Shown here: piece after piece, positions 47,664 through 54,471 of the stretch | How positions within the stretch are numbered: position 1 is the first letter of the stretch | How the letters are laid out: every line of letters begins with the position of its first letter | Assembly (NCBI GenBank): GCA_004323695.1 | Contig: SCRU01000019.1 | Location: forward strand, 1 to 62,718 | Reading direction: 5' to 3' | DNA from: Burkholderiaceae bacterium | GTDB taxonomy: Bacteria; Pseudomonadota; Gammaproteobacteria; Burkholderiales; Burkholderiaceae_C | DNA length: 62,718 nt | Notes under the pieces: generated by a model | Seen by the model: the letters and a program-made list of their open reading frames with translations, nothing else | Told to the model about the DNA's origin: nothing | Databases searched by the model: none | Translations under genes and position numbers: made by a program

Positions 47664-48290
47664 CTAGCCCGACGCCTTGCTTCCTGCCTTGGCCGGATGA
47701 ATCACTTCCCCGAGTTCGAGCATGGCGACGAATTTCTCGATGCGCTGCGCACGCGTTTTAGCGGTTTTGGCATCATGCACCCGGTACAGAATGGCATAGC
47801 GATTGGCGCCATTGAGCTGCACAAACAAGTGCTTCGCAGCAGGGGATGCATCCAGCGCCGACTGCAAATCCGCGGGGACGGTCGCCTTGCTTTGGGGCGC
47901 GTACGCGGCGTCCCACCGACCGTCCGCCTTGGCTGCGTCGATCTGGGCCTGGCCGGCGGGCCGCATGCGACCTTGCGCGAGCAGTCTCAGCGCCGCGCTG
48001 CGGTTGATTTCGGACCATCGGCTTTTGGGTGAGCGCGGCGTGAATCGAACCAACCACCAGGCTTCGTCGTACCTGTCGAGTTGGCCATCGATCCAGCCAT
48101 GGCAGAGCGCCGTTTCGATGGCCTGCTGGCGCGAGATGCTCTTTGCCTGCGCGCTTTTCCTGGCCAGCTTGAGCCACAGCCCTTTTGCGGCGCTGGGTTG
48201 CCGTGCCAACCAATTTCCCCAGTCATCTGCGGAGGCAAAGGTGAGAACGGGCAGGCCCGCCTTTTCTTCAGTCACGACGGTTGAACGCAT
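47664..48290 (-). CDS. YdeI/OmpD-associated family protein
   Basis: The product is 208 aa. By recall it belongs to the YdeI-like family with motifs AIETALCHGWIDGQLDRYDEAWWLVRFTPRSPKSRWSEIN and the C-terminal YRVHDAKTAKTRAQRIEKFVAML. Members are cytoplasmic and linked in some hosts to polymyxin or bacteriocin resistance; the mechanism is unknown. It stands alone between purB and a small nucleotidyltransferase gene. Confidence 0.85.
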   Translation of the reverse strand: MRSTVVTEEKAGLPVLTFASADDWGNWLARQPSAAKGLWLKLARKSAQAKSISRQQAIETALCHGWIDGQLDRYDEAWWLVRFTPRSPKSRWSEINRSAALRLLAQGRMRPAGQAQIDAAKADGRWDAAYAPQSKATVPADLQSALDASPAAKHLFVQLNGANRYAILYRVHDAKTAKTRAQRIEKFVAMLELGEVIHPAKAGSKASG

Positions 48291-48436
48291 CGGGCCAGTT
48301 TAAGCGTACCAGCCGCAGCCTCAAGACGGGACGTCAACTACAACGGGACTCAATGCACCGCCATGGACACATCCCTTGTGCCTCACGATTATGAAGGACT
48401 TGAACGACGAGGCTCGCTGTGCACGACAATATCCTC

Positions 48437-48727
48437 ATGAAACCTTCCATCCTGCTCGAAAAGCATCGGGATCAAATCCATCAAATTGCCTTGCGCCACC
48501 GCGTCAGCGCGATCAAGGTGTTTGGCTCGGTCGCGCGCGGCGATGATCGCGAGGGCAGCGATCTCGACCTGCTTGTCGAGCCGACCTCGGACACCTCGAT
48601 GTTCGACATTGGCGGCATCCAGTTTGAAGTGTCCCAGCTCCTGGGCGTCGAGGTCGATGTACTGACCTCACGGGCGCTACCCGAATCCTTCAAGGCCACT
48701 GTACTGGCCGAGGCTTTGCCGCTGTGA
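48437..48727 (+). CDS. MNT-type nucleotidyltransferase (antitoxin-like)
   Basis: This 96-aa minimal nucleotidyltransferase has the catalytic signature GSVARGDDREGSDLDLLVE (Gly30-Ser31, Asp42-x-Asp44). In HEPN-MNT systems the MNT protein neutralises a HEPN ribonuclease by adding AMP to it. Here no full HEPN gene follows: only a 25-codon frame overlaps the stop codon. An in-frame GTG at 48419, preceded by GAGG, is an alternative start. Confidence 0.85.
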   Translation: MKPSILLEKHRDQIHQIALRHRVSAIKVFGSVARGDDREGSDLDLLVEPTSDTSMFDIGGIQFEVSQLLGVEVDVLTSRALPESFKATVLAEALPL

Positions 48728-48801
48728 CGCAGCCACAGCGCATCTCCCTTTTGCATGACCTCCCGACTTTGAAGCAAGCGATTTCAGCTTTGCTCGCGTA
48801 G
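48724..48801 (+). pseudogene. 25-codon frame behind the MNT gene, possible truncated partner
   Basis: A GTG overlaps the MNT stop codon (GTGA) exactly as a HEPN partner would, but the frame ends after VTQPQRISLLHDLPTLKQAI plus five residues, where a HEPN protein would run to about 110-140 aa. The opening PQRI resembles the start of DUF86-type HEPN proteins only loosely. It may be a decayed toxin or chance. Confidence 0.3.
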
Positions 48802-48808
48802 CGCCCGC

Positions 48809-49369
48809 ATGGCCCTCAAATCCACCATCTTCAAGGCGGCCCTGCAGATCGCCGACATCGACCACGGCTACTACGCGGACCATGCGCTGACACTGGCGCG
48901 CCATCCGAGCGAAACCGACGAGCGCATGATGATCCGGCTGGTCGCGCTGGCGCTGCAGGCGCACCAGCTGCAGCGCCTGTGCGGCGGCGACGGCCAGCTC
49001 GGCTTCGGCGCGGGCCTGTCCAGCCCGGACGAGCCCGACGTGTTCCTGCGCGACTTCACGGGCCGCACGCGCCTGTGGATCGAGGTGGGCCAGCCCGAGG
49101 ACAAGCCGCTGCTGCGCGCCTGCGGCAGGGCCGACGAGGTGGTGCTGTACTGCTTCGCTTCTGCAGCCGACATCTGGTGGCGCACGATGCAGAACAAACT
49201 CGCGCGGGCGCAGAACCTGAGCGTTTATCGCGTGCCGGCGCCGGCCGCGCAGGCGCTGGCGCGGCTCGCGCAGCGCAGCATGCAGTTGCAGGCCACGGTG
49301 CAGGAAGGCGGCCTGACGCTGGGCGACGGCGCGCACAGCATCGAGGTCGAGTGCCTGCGCTGGAAATAG
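48809..49369 (+). CDS. YaeQ family protein
   Basis: The product is 186 aa. Strong family pattern from the first residue: MALKSTIFKAALQIADIDHGYYADHALTLARHPSETDERMMIRL, then LWIEVGQPEDKPLLRACGRADEVVLYCF. The PD-(D/E)XK-like fold (E-V-G-Q-P) is known for YaeQ, but no nuclease activity is established. E. coli YaeQ was linked to suppression of RfaH loss. It stands alone; the stop lies just ahead of an AT-rich repeat. Confidence 0.93.
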   Translation: MALKSTIFKAALQIADIDHGYYADHALTLARHPSETDERMMIRLVALALQAHQLQRLCGGDGQLGFGAGLSSPDEPDVFLRDFTGRTRLWIEVGQPEDKPLLRACGRADEVVLYCFASAADIWWRTMQNKLARAQNLSVYRVPAPAAQALARLAQRSMQLQATVQEGGLTLGDGAHSIEVECLRWK

Positions 49370-49371
49370 AA

Positions 49372-49437
49372 GCGTTTAAGGTCGATTGCCCTTATTGAAA
49401 TTGAATAGTTAGATATTCTTTTAATAGCAAACGATCT
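49372..49437. repeat. AT-rich dispersed repeat between convergent genes
   Basis: The gap between yaeQ and the DUF2007 gene is AT-rich, with modules TCGATTGCCCTTATTGAAA, GAATAGTTAGATATTC and ATAGC. These are similar in kind to the other dispersed patches. GAATAGTTAGATATTC is itself nearly palindromic. It may act as a terminator for either gene. Confidence 0.4.
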
Positions 49438-49438
49438 G

Positions 49439-49741
49439 TCAGACCGGCCGCGCCACGCCGCAGTTCCAGCACTGCTCGAAACCGCCCTCCACCAGCTCGC
49501 CGCACACACAAACCCAGCGCCGCTGCGGCAAATGCCGAAACGCATGCAGCAGGCTGCGCGCCTCGGCCTCCTGCGCGGCGTCCATCAGCCAGACTTCCGG
49601 CAGGCACTGATCCGGCGGCAGATCCCCGGCGCCCGCGCCCAGGTAATAGCGCTGCATCGAGGCGTCGAAGCCGGCCTGGCGCAGCACGTCGACCCACAAC
49701 GTGGCAATCGCGATATTCGGGGCCTGCACCAGTTTCAGCAT
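49439..49741 (-). CDS. DUF2007-type protein with C-terminal zinc ribbon
   Basis: The product is 100 aa. The N-terminal part (MLKLVQAPNIAIATLWVDVLRQAGFDASMQRYYLGAGAGDLPPDQCLPEVWL) matches the DUF2007 'putative signal transducing' ferredoxin-like fold. Four Cys in CVCGELVEG ... CWNCG form a likely zinc ribbon. The function is unknown. It starts 17 bp after the DUF3717-DUF1289 gene on the same strand, so the two probably share a transcript. Confidence 0.8.
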   Translation of the reverse strand: MLKLVQAPNIAIATLWVDVLRQAGFDASMQRYYLGAGAGDLPPDQCLPEVWLMDAAQEAEARSLLHAFRHLPQRRWVCVCGELVEGGFEQCWNCGVARPV

Positions 49742-49757
49742 GGCGAAGCAGGGCGCC

Positions 49758-50195
49758 TCAGGCCGGCGCGCCAGCGGCCGGTCGCACCCCGCCCTCGGCC
49801 GCCCTCTCGGCATAGCGGTTGAAGCGCCACGCGGTGTTTTCCTGCGTGATGCGGCGCCACACCTGGCGCTTTTGGGCCGGGCTCATGTCGGTCCAGTGCT
49901 GCACTTCGTGAAACGTGCGCCCGCAGCCCTTGCACACGGCGTCGCCCTGGCTGGTGGAGCAGATCGCGATGCAGGGCGTGTCGGGGGTGCTGTCGTACCA
50001 GGCGCGCCAGGCGGCCAGCGCGCGCGGCGGGAACGACGCCTCGTCGGCCTCGTCCTCGCGGTAGAAGACCATCAGCGCATACACCTCGGCCAGCGCACGC
50101 AGCTCGGGGCCCAGCGTGACGCCGTCCGGCGACGGCGCCCTGTCGCGCCAATGGTTGATGGCGGCTTCGATATCGGTGATGTGGATTCCGGCCAT
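49758..50195 (-). CDS. DUF3717-DUF1289 fusion protein
   Basis: The product is 145 aa. The N-terminal MAGIHITDIEAAINHWRDRAPSPDG ... LAEVYALMVFYRED matches DUF3717, usually a separate small protein in Burkholderiales. The C-terminal TPCIAICSTSQGDAVCKGCGRTFHEVQHWTDMSPAQKRQVWRRI is DUF1289, a Cys-rich domain with CxxxC and CxxC motifs probably binding metal. The role is unknown. The single-chain layout places the two domains in one protein. Confidence 0.85.
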   Translation of the reverse strand: MAGIHITDIEAAINHWRDRAPSPDGVTLGPELRALAEVYALMVFYREDEADEASFPPRALAAWRAWYDSTPDTPCIAICSTSQGDAVCKGCGRTFHEVQHWTDMSPAQKRQVWRRITQENTAWRFNRYAERAAEGGVRPAAGAPA

Positions 50196-50320
50196 GGGGA
50201 GGAGCGGGCGCTGTCTGCATGATAGCGCCGCGGCCCGCTGGCGATCGGCGCGCCGGTGATTGGCACGGCAAAGCCTTGAAAAACGCAGGGTCTCCGCGTT
50301 CGGTGTTCCAATCCGTATCT

Positions 50321-50437
50321 GGAAGGGGAGTAGCTCCCGCATCGGTGCGTCGTCAACACGAAGAACTGTCCACCAGTTCTTCCGGTTCACCGGATCGAGG
50401 CCGCGCAGGCCGCCTCGATCGAGCAAGACCTTCGCCA
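50321..50437 (+). ncRNA. yybP-ykoY (Mn2+) riboswitch upstream of the TerC-family gene
   Basis: Both conserved ends of the aptamer are present: GGAAGGGGAGTAGC (50321-50334) and GAGCAAGACCTTCGCC (50421-50436), closing P1 through GAAGG/CCTTC. The internal CGTCAACACG and three helices also fit: GAAGAACTG-TCCAC-CAGTTCTTC, CCGG-TTCA-CCGG, and ATCGAGG / CCTCGAT. About 93 nt of expression platform precede the ATG at 50530. This class binds Mn2+ and typically turns on Mn exporters. The 125 bp upstream (50196-50320) should carry the promoter. Confidence 0.93.
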
Positions 50438-50529
50438 TGCACGCCTGGTGCAGCGCGAAGGCCGTCCCCGTCCGGCCCCACCCGTTGCCCGGCCAGTGTT
50501 TTTGAAACGACAGGACGACAGGTTTTGCC

Positions 50530-51216
50530 ATGGAATTCTTCTCTTCCGCGTGGTGGTCGGCGCTGCTCGCCATCGTGCTCATCGACCTGGTGCTGGCCGG
50601 CGACAACGCGATCATGATTGCGCTGGCCGCGCGCAGCCTGCCGCCGGCGCTGCAACGCCGCGCGATCGCTTGGGGCACGGTGGGCGCCATCGTGGTGCGA
50701 TCCCTGATGACGGTCGGCGTGGTCTGGCTGCTCAGGCTGCCCGGCCTGCTGCTGCTGGGCGGCGCGGCGCTGCTGTGGATTGCCTGGCGCCTGCTGGCCG
50801 ACAACCGCGCGCACGCGCCGGGGGCGCCCGCCGCCGCCACCTTCTGGGGCGCCATGCGCACCATCGTGGTCGCCGACGCGCTGATGGGCGTGGACAACGT
50901 GCTGGGCGTGGCCGGCGCGGCCAGCGGCTCGTTCGAGCTGGTCCTGATCGGCCTGCTGGTGAGCGTGCCGATCGTCGTGTTCGGCAGCACCCTGGTGCTG
51001 AAACTGGTGGAGCGCTTCCCCCTCATCATCCAGGCGGGGGGCGCGGTGCTGGCCTTCACCGCAGCCAACATGATCGTGGGCGAGCCGCTGCTGCAGCCGG
51101 TGTTCGGCGGCGCCGGGGCCGGCCCCATGGCGGCGCGCTGGGGCGCGCACGCGCTGGCCGTGGCCGGCGTGCTGGGCGCGGGCTGGTGGCACCAGCGCAG
51201 GCACCGGCTGGCGTAG
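50530..51216 (+). CDS. TerC/YjbE family integral membrane metal exporter
   Basis: The product is 228 aa with about seven membrane segments. The two inverted halves carry the metal-binding motifs DLVLAGDNAIMIALA (about 19-33) and VVADALMGVDNVLGVAGA (about 112-129), with conserved Asp and Asn in the membrane. Family members (Alx, MeeF/MeeY) export manganese. The Mn2+ riboswitch in its leader strongly supports that role, probably relieving Mn excess or supplying secreted metalloenzymes. Confidence 0.92.
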   Translation: MEFFSSAWWSALLAIVLIDLVLAGDNAIMIALAARSLPPALQRRAIAWGTVGAIVVRSLMTVGVVWLLRLPGLLLLGGAALLWIAWRLLADNRAHAPGAPAAATFWGAMRTIVVADALMGVDNVLGVAGAASGSFELVLIGLLVSVPIVVFGSTLVLKLVERFPLIIQAGGAVLAFTAANMIVGEPLLQPVFGGAGAGPMAARWGAHALAVAGVLGAGWWHQRRHRLA

Positions 51217-51316
51217 CCTTGCGCCGGGCCTGCGCGATGCATGTGCCCAGGCATGACGCTTCGGCCCGGCGCGGCGGCCGATGGCCTTTCGTGCTCGCGA
51301 TGCTATGCTGCGCGCC

Positions 51317-51664
51317 ATGAAACTCCTCCTCAAATGGCTGCTGCACGCGGCCGCGCTGCTGGCGGTGGCGGGCCTGTACAGCGGCGTGCAGGTCAAGAGC
51401 TTCGCAGCGGCGCTGATTGCGGCGTTCGTGATCGGCCTGCTCAACACCATCGTGCGCCCGGTGCTGGTGGTGCTCACGCTGCCGGTCACGCTGGTCACGC
51501 TGGGGCTGTTCCTGTTCGTGATCAACGCGCTGATGTTCTGGGCCGCCTCCGGCCTGCTCTCGGGCTTTCACGTGGCCGGCTTCGGCGCCGCGCTGATCGG
51601 CTCGCTCATCTATTCGCTGCTGGGCGTGCTGATCGACTCAGCCCTGCAGCGCCTGTTCCTTTAG
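51317..51664 (+). CDS. Phage holin family IV-like membrane protein (DUF360)
   Basis: This 115-aa protein has four membrane segments: WLLHAAALLAVAGLY, FAAALIAAFVIGLLNTIVRPVLVVLTLPVTLVTLGLFLFVINALMFWAAS and FGAALIGSLIYSLLGVLI. It matches the widespread chromosomal DUF360/phage holin family; no lysis genes are nearby, so the name reflects the fold only. Its 3' end overlaps the convergent protease gene by 27 bp. Confidence 0.87.
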   Translation: MKLLLKWLLHAAALLAVAGLYSGVQVKSFAAALIAAFVIGLLNTIVRPVLVVLTLPVTLVTLGLFLFVINALMFWAASGLLSGFHVAGFGAALIGSLIYSLLGVLIDSALQRLFL

Positions 51665-53155
51665 AAGTAGCTGCACGTCACGCAGCCGCGCGTCAATGAT
51701 GGACGCCTCGATATGGTCCACCGGCTGGCCCGCGAGCGTGCGCCGGCGCACCAGGTCCTGCGCCGCCTTGAAGCGGTCCACCGCGGCGGCGTAGTCGAGC
51801 AGGGCCACCTGTGCCTCGGCCTCGGCGCGGATCGAACGCAGGACCTCGCCCTGCGCGGTGCAGGCGCCGGCCAGCAGTTGCCAGGCCGTGGCGTCACGCG
51901 GATGCAGCGCGACCCAGTCCTGCAGCCGCTGCGCCGCCGGCCCGGCCTGGCCGGTGCGGATCAGCGCCTCGCTGGTGAGCACCAGCTCCGGGCGGCCCGG
52001 CGCGTCGGGCGCCAGCAGCGTCAGCACGCGCGGCGCGTCGCCCGCGCTCCACGCCAGCTCGGCCGCCAGCAATTGCGCCAGCCGGGCGGCTTGCGCATCG
52101 CCCGCCACCAGCGGGTCCAGGCGCGCCACCAGCTCGCGCGCCTGCGTGAAATTGCGCTGCTTGATGCTGGCCAGCGCGCCCGCGTACAGCGCGCCCACAC
52201 GCGGCGCCGGTGCCATCGCGGCGCCGGCGTCCCGCGCACGGGTTACCGCGGCGCGCAGCGCGTCCACACCGGGGTGCGAGAGCACCTGCGCGCGCGCCGT
52301 GATCATGGCCTGTCGCAGACTCAGGGCGGGCAACGGCGGCCCCACGCTGAACTGCGCGCGGGCCTGCATGTCGGCGATGCGCTCGCTGGTGAGCGGGTGC
52401 GTGCGCAGGTAGGGATACGCGTCGTCGTCATTCAGGCGCGAGGCCTGCTGCAGTTTCTCGAACATCGCCGCGAACGCCTGCGGCGAGTAGCCGGCGCGCG
52501 TCATCACGCCGTAGCCGACGCGGTCCGCCTCACGCTCCATGTCGCGCGAAAAAGTCAGATGATCCTGCACGGCCGCGGCCTGGCTGCCGGCGATCACGGC
52601 GCCGCCCAGATCGGCGCTCTTGCTCGCCGCGAGCATGCCCAGCAGCATGGCGCCGATCAGCACCGGCGTGAGCCGGCTCTGGCGCGCCATGAGCCGCGAG
52701 AGGTGGCGCTGCGTGACATGGCTGAGCTCGTGCGCCAGCACCGAGGCCAGCTCGTCCGGCGAATCGACGATGTCGATGAGGCCGAGCTGCAGCCCTACGT
52801 AGCCGCCGGGCAGCGCGAACGCGTTGATCTCGGGGTCGCTGCCGAGAATGACGCGCCACGCATAACGCTGATCCATCTCGGGCGGCAACTCGCCCAGCGC
52901 GCGCGCCGCGGCCAGCAGCCGGCTCCAGATGCCCTGCACATATTCGGCCAGCACCGGGTCATCGATGTAGTCGGGCTCCTGGAACAGTTCGCGCGCGATC
53001 CGCTCGCCCATGCGCCGCTCGGCGCCGATGCTCAGACCGCCGCCATCGCCCAACTGCGGCAATTGCGCGTACGAGCGCGCGGGGGCGCACAGCAGCGGCG
53101 CCGCGAGCAGGGCGGCGCCGAGCGCGCGCGTGAACCGATGGATGCGGTGGGCCAT
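51638..53155 (-). CDS. M48 family periplasmic metalloprotease with TPR-like tail (BepA-like)
   Basis: This 505-aa protein has a signal peptide (ALGAALLAAPLLCAPARSYA). The M48 domain has the zinc motif HELSH (in VLAHELSHVTQRHLSRL), with the third ligand Glu in FSRDMEREADRVG. The C-terminal half is rich in Ala-Leu helices in TPR-like spacing (for example LLAAELAWSAGDAPRVLTLL). BepA-type proteases degrade stalled outer-membrane proteins and help LptD assembly. The ATG at 53155 gives a canonical signal peptide; a TTG lies 15 bp upstream. It is divergent from moaC. Confidence 0.92.
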   Translation of the reverse strand: MAHRIHRFTRALGAALLAAPLLCAPARSYAQLPQLGDGGGLSIGAERRMGERIARELFQEPDYIDDPVLAEYVQGIWSRLLAAARALGELPPEMDQRYAWRVILGSDPEINAFALPGGYVGLQLGLIDIVDSPDELASVLAHELSHVTQRHLSRLMARQSRLTPVLIGAMLLGMLAASKSADLGGAVIAGSQAAAVQDHLTFSRDMEREADRVGYGVMTRAGYSPQAFAAMFEKLQQASRLNDDDAYPYLRTHPLTSERIADMQARAQFSVGPPLPALSLRQAMITARAQVLSHPGVDALRAAVTRARDAGAAMAPAPRVGALYAGALASIKQRNFTQARELVARLDPLVAGDAQAARLAQLLAAELAWSAGDAPRVLTLLAPDAPGRPELVLTSEALIRTGQAGPAAQRLQDWVALHPRDATAWQLLAGACTAQGEVLRSIRAEAEAQVALLDYAAAVDRFKAAQDLVRRRTLAGQPVDHIEASIIDARLRDVQLLLKEQALQG

Positions 53156-53210
53156 GGCCGTATGATGCAAGAAGGAAATCCCAGTTTAGCCAACGCAGCC
53201 AGCGCCTTCC

Positions 53211-53723
53211 ATGAGCCCCCGCAAGCCACCTGCCAGCGCCACCCTGACCCACTTTGACGCCCACGGCCAGGCGCATATGGTCGATGTCGCCGCCAAGGCC
53301 GCGACACACCGCGTGGCGGTGGCGGGCGGGCGCATCACGATGCGCGCCGAAACGCTCGCGCTGATCGAGACCGGCAGCGCGAAGAAGGGCGACGTGCTGG
53401 GCGTGGCGCGCATCGCCGCGATCCTGGCCGCGAAGAAAACCAGCGAACTGATCCCGCTGTGCCACCCGCTCGCGCTGACCCGGGTTGCTATTGATTTTGA
53501 GACACATAGTCAAGATTTGGCGGGGGTTTCAGCGGTATCCTGCACAGCGACGGTGGAAACCGTGGGCCCGACCGGCGTGGAAATGGAAGCACTCACCGCC
53601 GTGCAGGTCGCGCTGCTCACCATCTACGACATGGTGAAAGCCGTGGACCGCGGCATGACGATGACCGACGTGCGCGTGCTGGAAAAGCATGGGGGCAAGT
53701 CGGGCAGATTCGTCAGTCCGTGA
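53211..53723 (+). CDS. moaC: Cyclic pyranopterin monophosphate synthase
   Basis: This 170-aa enzyme works with MoaA on the first step of molybdopterin synthesis. Family motifs: [37 protein letters not shown] (about 83-98) and [31 protein letters not shown] with catalytic Glu and Lys. The segment around [16 protein letters not shown] is encoded by locally AT-rich DNA. No other moa gene is nearby. Confidence 0.95.
   Translation: MSPRKPPASATLTHFDAHGQAHMVDVAAKAATHRVAVAGGRITMRAETLALIETGSAKKGDVLGVARIAAILAAKKTSELIPLCHPLALTRVAIDFETHSQDLAGVSAVSCTATVETVGPTGVEMEALTAVQVALLTIYDMVKAVDRGMTMTDVRVLEKHGGKSGRFVSP
53484..53532. repeat. AT-rich intragenic patch in moaC
   Basis: About 50 bp (GTTGCTATTGATTTTGAGAC, then ACATAGTCAAGATTTGGCGG) stand out from the GC-rich gene and encode a variable loop before the conserved [12 protein letters not shown] strand. 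This could be a degenerate copy of the dispersed element or simply a relaxed loop. Confidence 0.3.
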
Positions 53724-53741
53724 GGCCGCTAGCCTGCGGAC

Positions 53742-54170
53742 TCAGTCTTCGCCCGCCGCCCAGTTGTCCAGCTTCAGGCCCGGTACCTGCGCAAAAGCGC
53801 GGTCGTTGCTGACCAGCACCGCGTCCAACGCCAGCGCATGGGCGGCGATCATCAAGTCGAAAGCACCCAGTCCCACGCCGCGGCGTTCCAGATCGGCACG
53901 CAGCGCGCCATGCACGGCCGCCACACCGGCGCTCCAGTCCAGCACCTCCACCCAGCGCAGAAATTCGTCCACCACCCCCTTGATGCGGGTGGCGGCCGGG
54001 TTTTTCGCCACGCCGTACAGCAACTCGGACTGGGTGACGGCCGAAATGCACAGCGCGGCCGGCGGGCGGCGCGCCATCTGCGCACGCACTGCCGGATAAG
54101 TGCCTTTGAGCGCGTAGCTCACCATGTTGGTGTCGAGCATCCAGCGCAGGGATGCGGTGGGCGCGGCCAT
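53742..54170 (-). CDS. vapC: VapC family PIN-domain toxin
   Basis: This 142-aa ribonuclease has the four acidic PIN residues in place: Asp13 (MLDTN), Glu49 (QSELLYG), Asp105 (FDLMIAAHAL) and Asp123 (VSNDRAF). VapC toxins cut specific RNAs, often initiator tRNA. The ATG at 54170 overlaps the vapB stop (ATGA), showing coupled translation. Converges with moaC. Confidence 0.93.
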   Translation of the reverse strand: MAAPTASLRWMLDTNMVSYALKGTYPAVRAQMARRPPAALCISAVTQSELLYGVAKNPAATRIKGVVDEFLRWVEVLDWSAGVAAVHGALRADLERRGVGLGAFDLMIAAHALALDAVLVSNDRAFAQVPGLKLDNWAAGED

Positions 54171-54409
54171 CAAAGGTCTTCGCGCACTTGCGGGGCCGCG
54201 TCGCCGCGCTCGGCCAGAAAGTCTTCGGGAATCCCCGCCGCATCGGCCAGCGCAAAAAACTCGCTCCAGTCGGCGGGACGGCGCGACAGCACCACATCGT
54301 GCGTGACCGGGTCGCGGCGGATAAAGACCTCGTCGGTGTCAAAACGGAATTCCGCCGGCAACCGCACCGCCTGGCTGCGGCCGGTTTTGAAGACTTTGGC
54401 AGTTTGCAT
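54170..54409 (-). CDS. vapB: VapB family AbrB-type antitoxin
   Basis: The product is 79 aa. The N-terminal swapped-hairpin AbrB domain [23 protein letters not shown] binds the operator; the C-terminal [20 protein letters not shown] wraps the toxin. The ATG at 54409 is preceded by AGGAGG. A perfect 20-bp palindrome lies about 30 bp upstream of the start codon, the probable autoregulatory site. Confidence 0.93.
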   Translation of the reverse strand: MQTAKVFKTGRSQAVRLPAEFRFDTDEVFIRRDPVTHDVVLSRRPADWSEFFALADAAGIPEDFLAERGDAAPQVREDL

Positions 54410-54440
54410 GGCGCCTCCTGGGCTCGGTGCGGGTATTTTA

Positions 54441-54460
54441 ATATATACCATGGTATATAT
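54441..54460 (-). promoter_or_regulatory. vapBC operator, perfect 20-bp palindrome
   Basis: ATATATACCATGGTATATAT is fully self-complementary and very AT-rich in a GC-rich context. It lies directly upstream of vapB, where VapBC complexes normally repress their promoter. It also borders the stop codon of the downstream-facing ligase gene by 11 bp. Confidence 0.8.
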
Positions 54461-54471
54461 CAATACATGAA

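Noticed and set aside
50353-50520. Minus-strand translation across the terC leader that looked protein-like
   Set aside because: The same bases carry the conserved sequence and helices of a yybP-ykoY riboswitch on the plus strand, which explains them better.
51317-51664. Holin-like protein as a sign of a prophage
   Set aside because: No phage structural, lysis or integrase gene is nearby. This family is widespread on chromosomes outside prophages.
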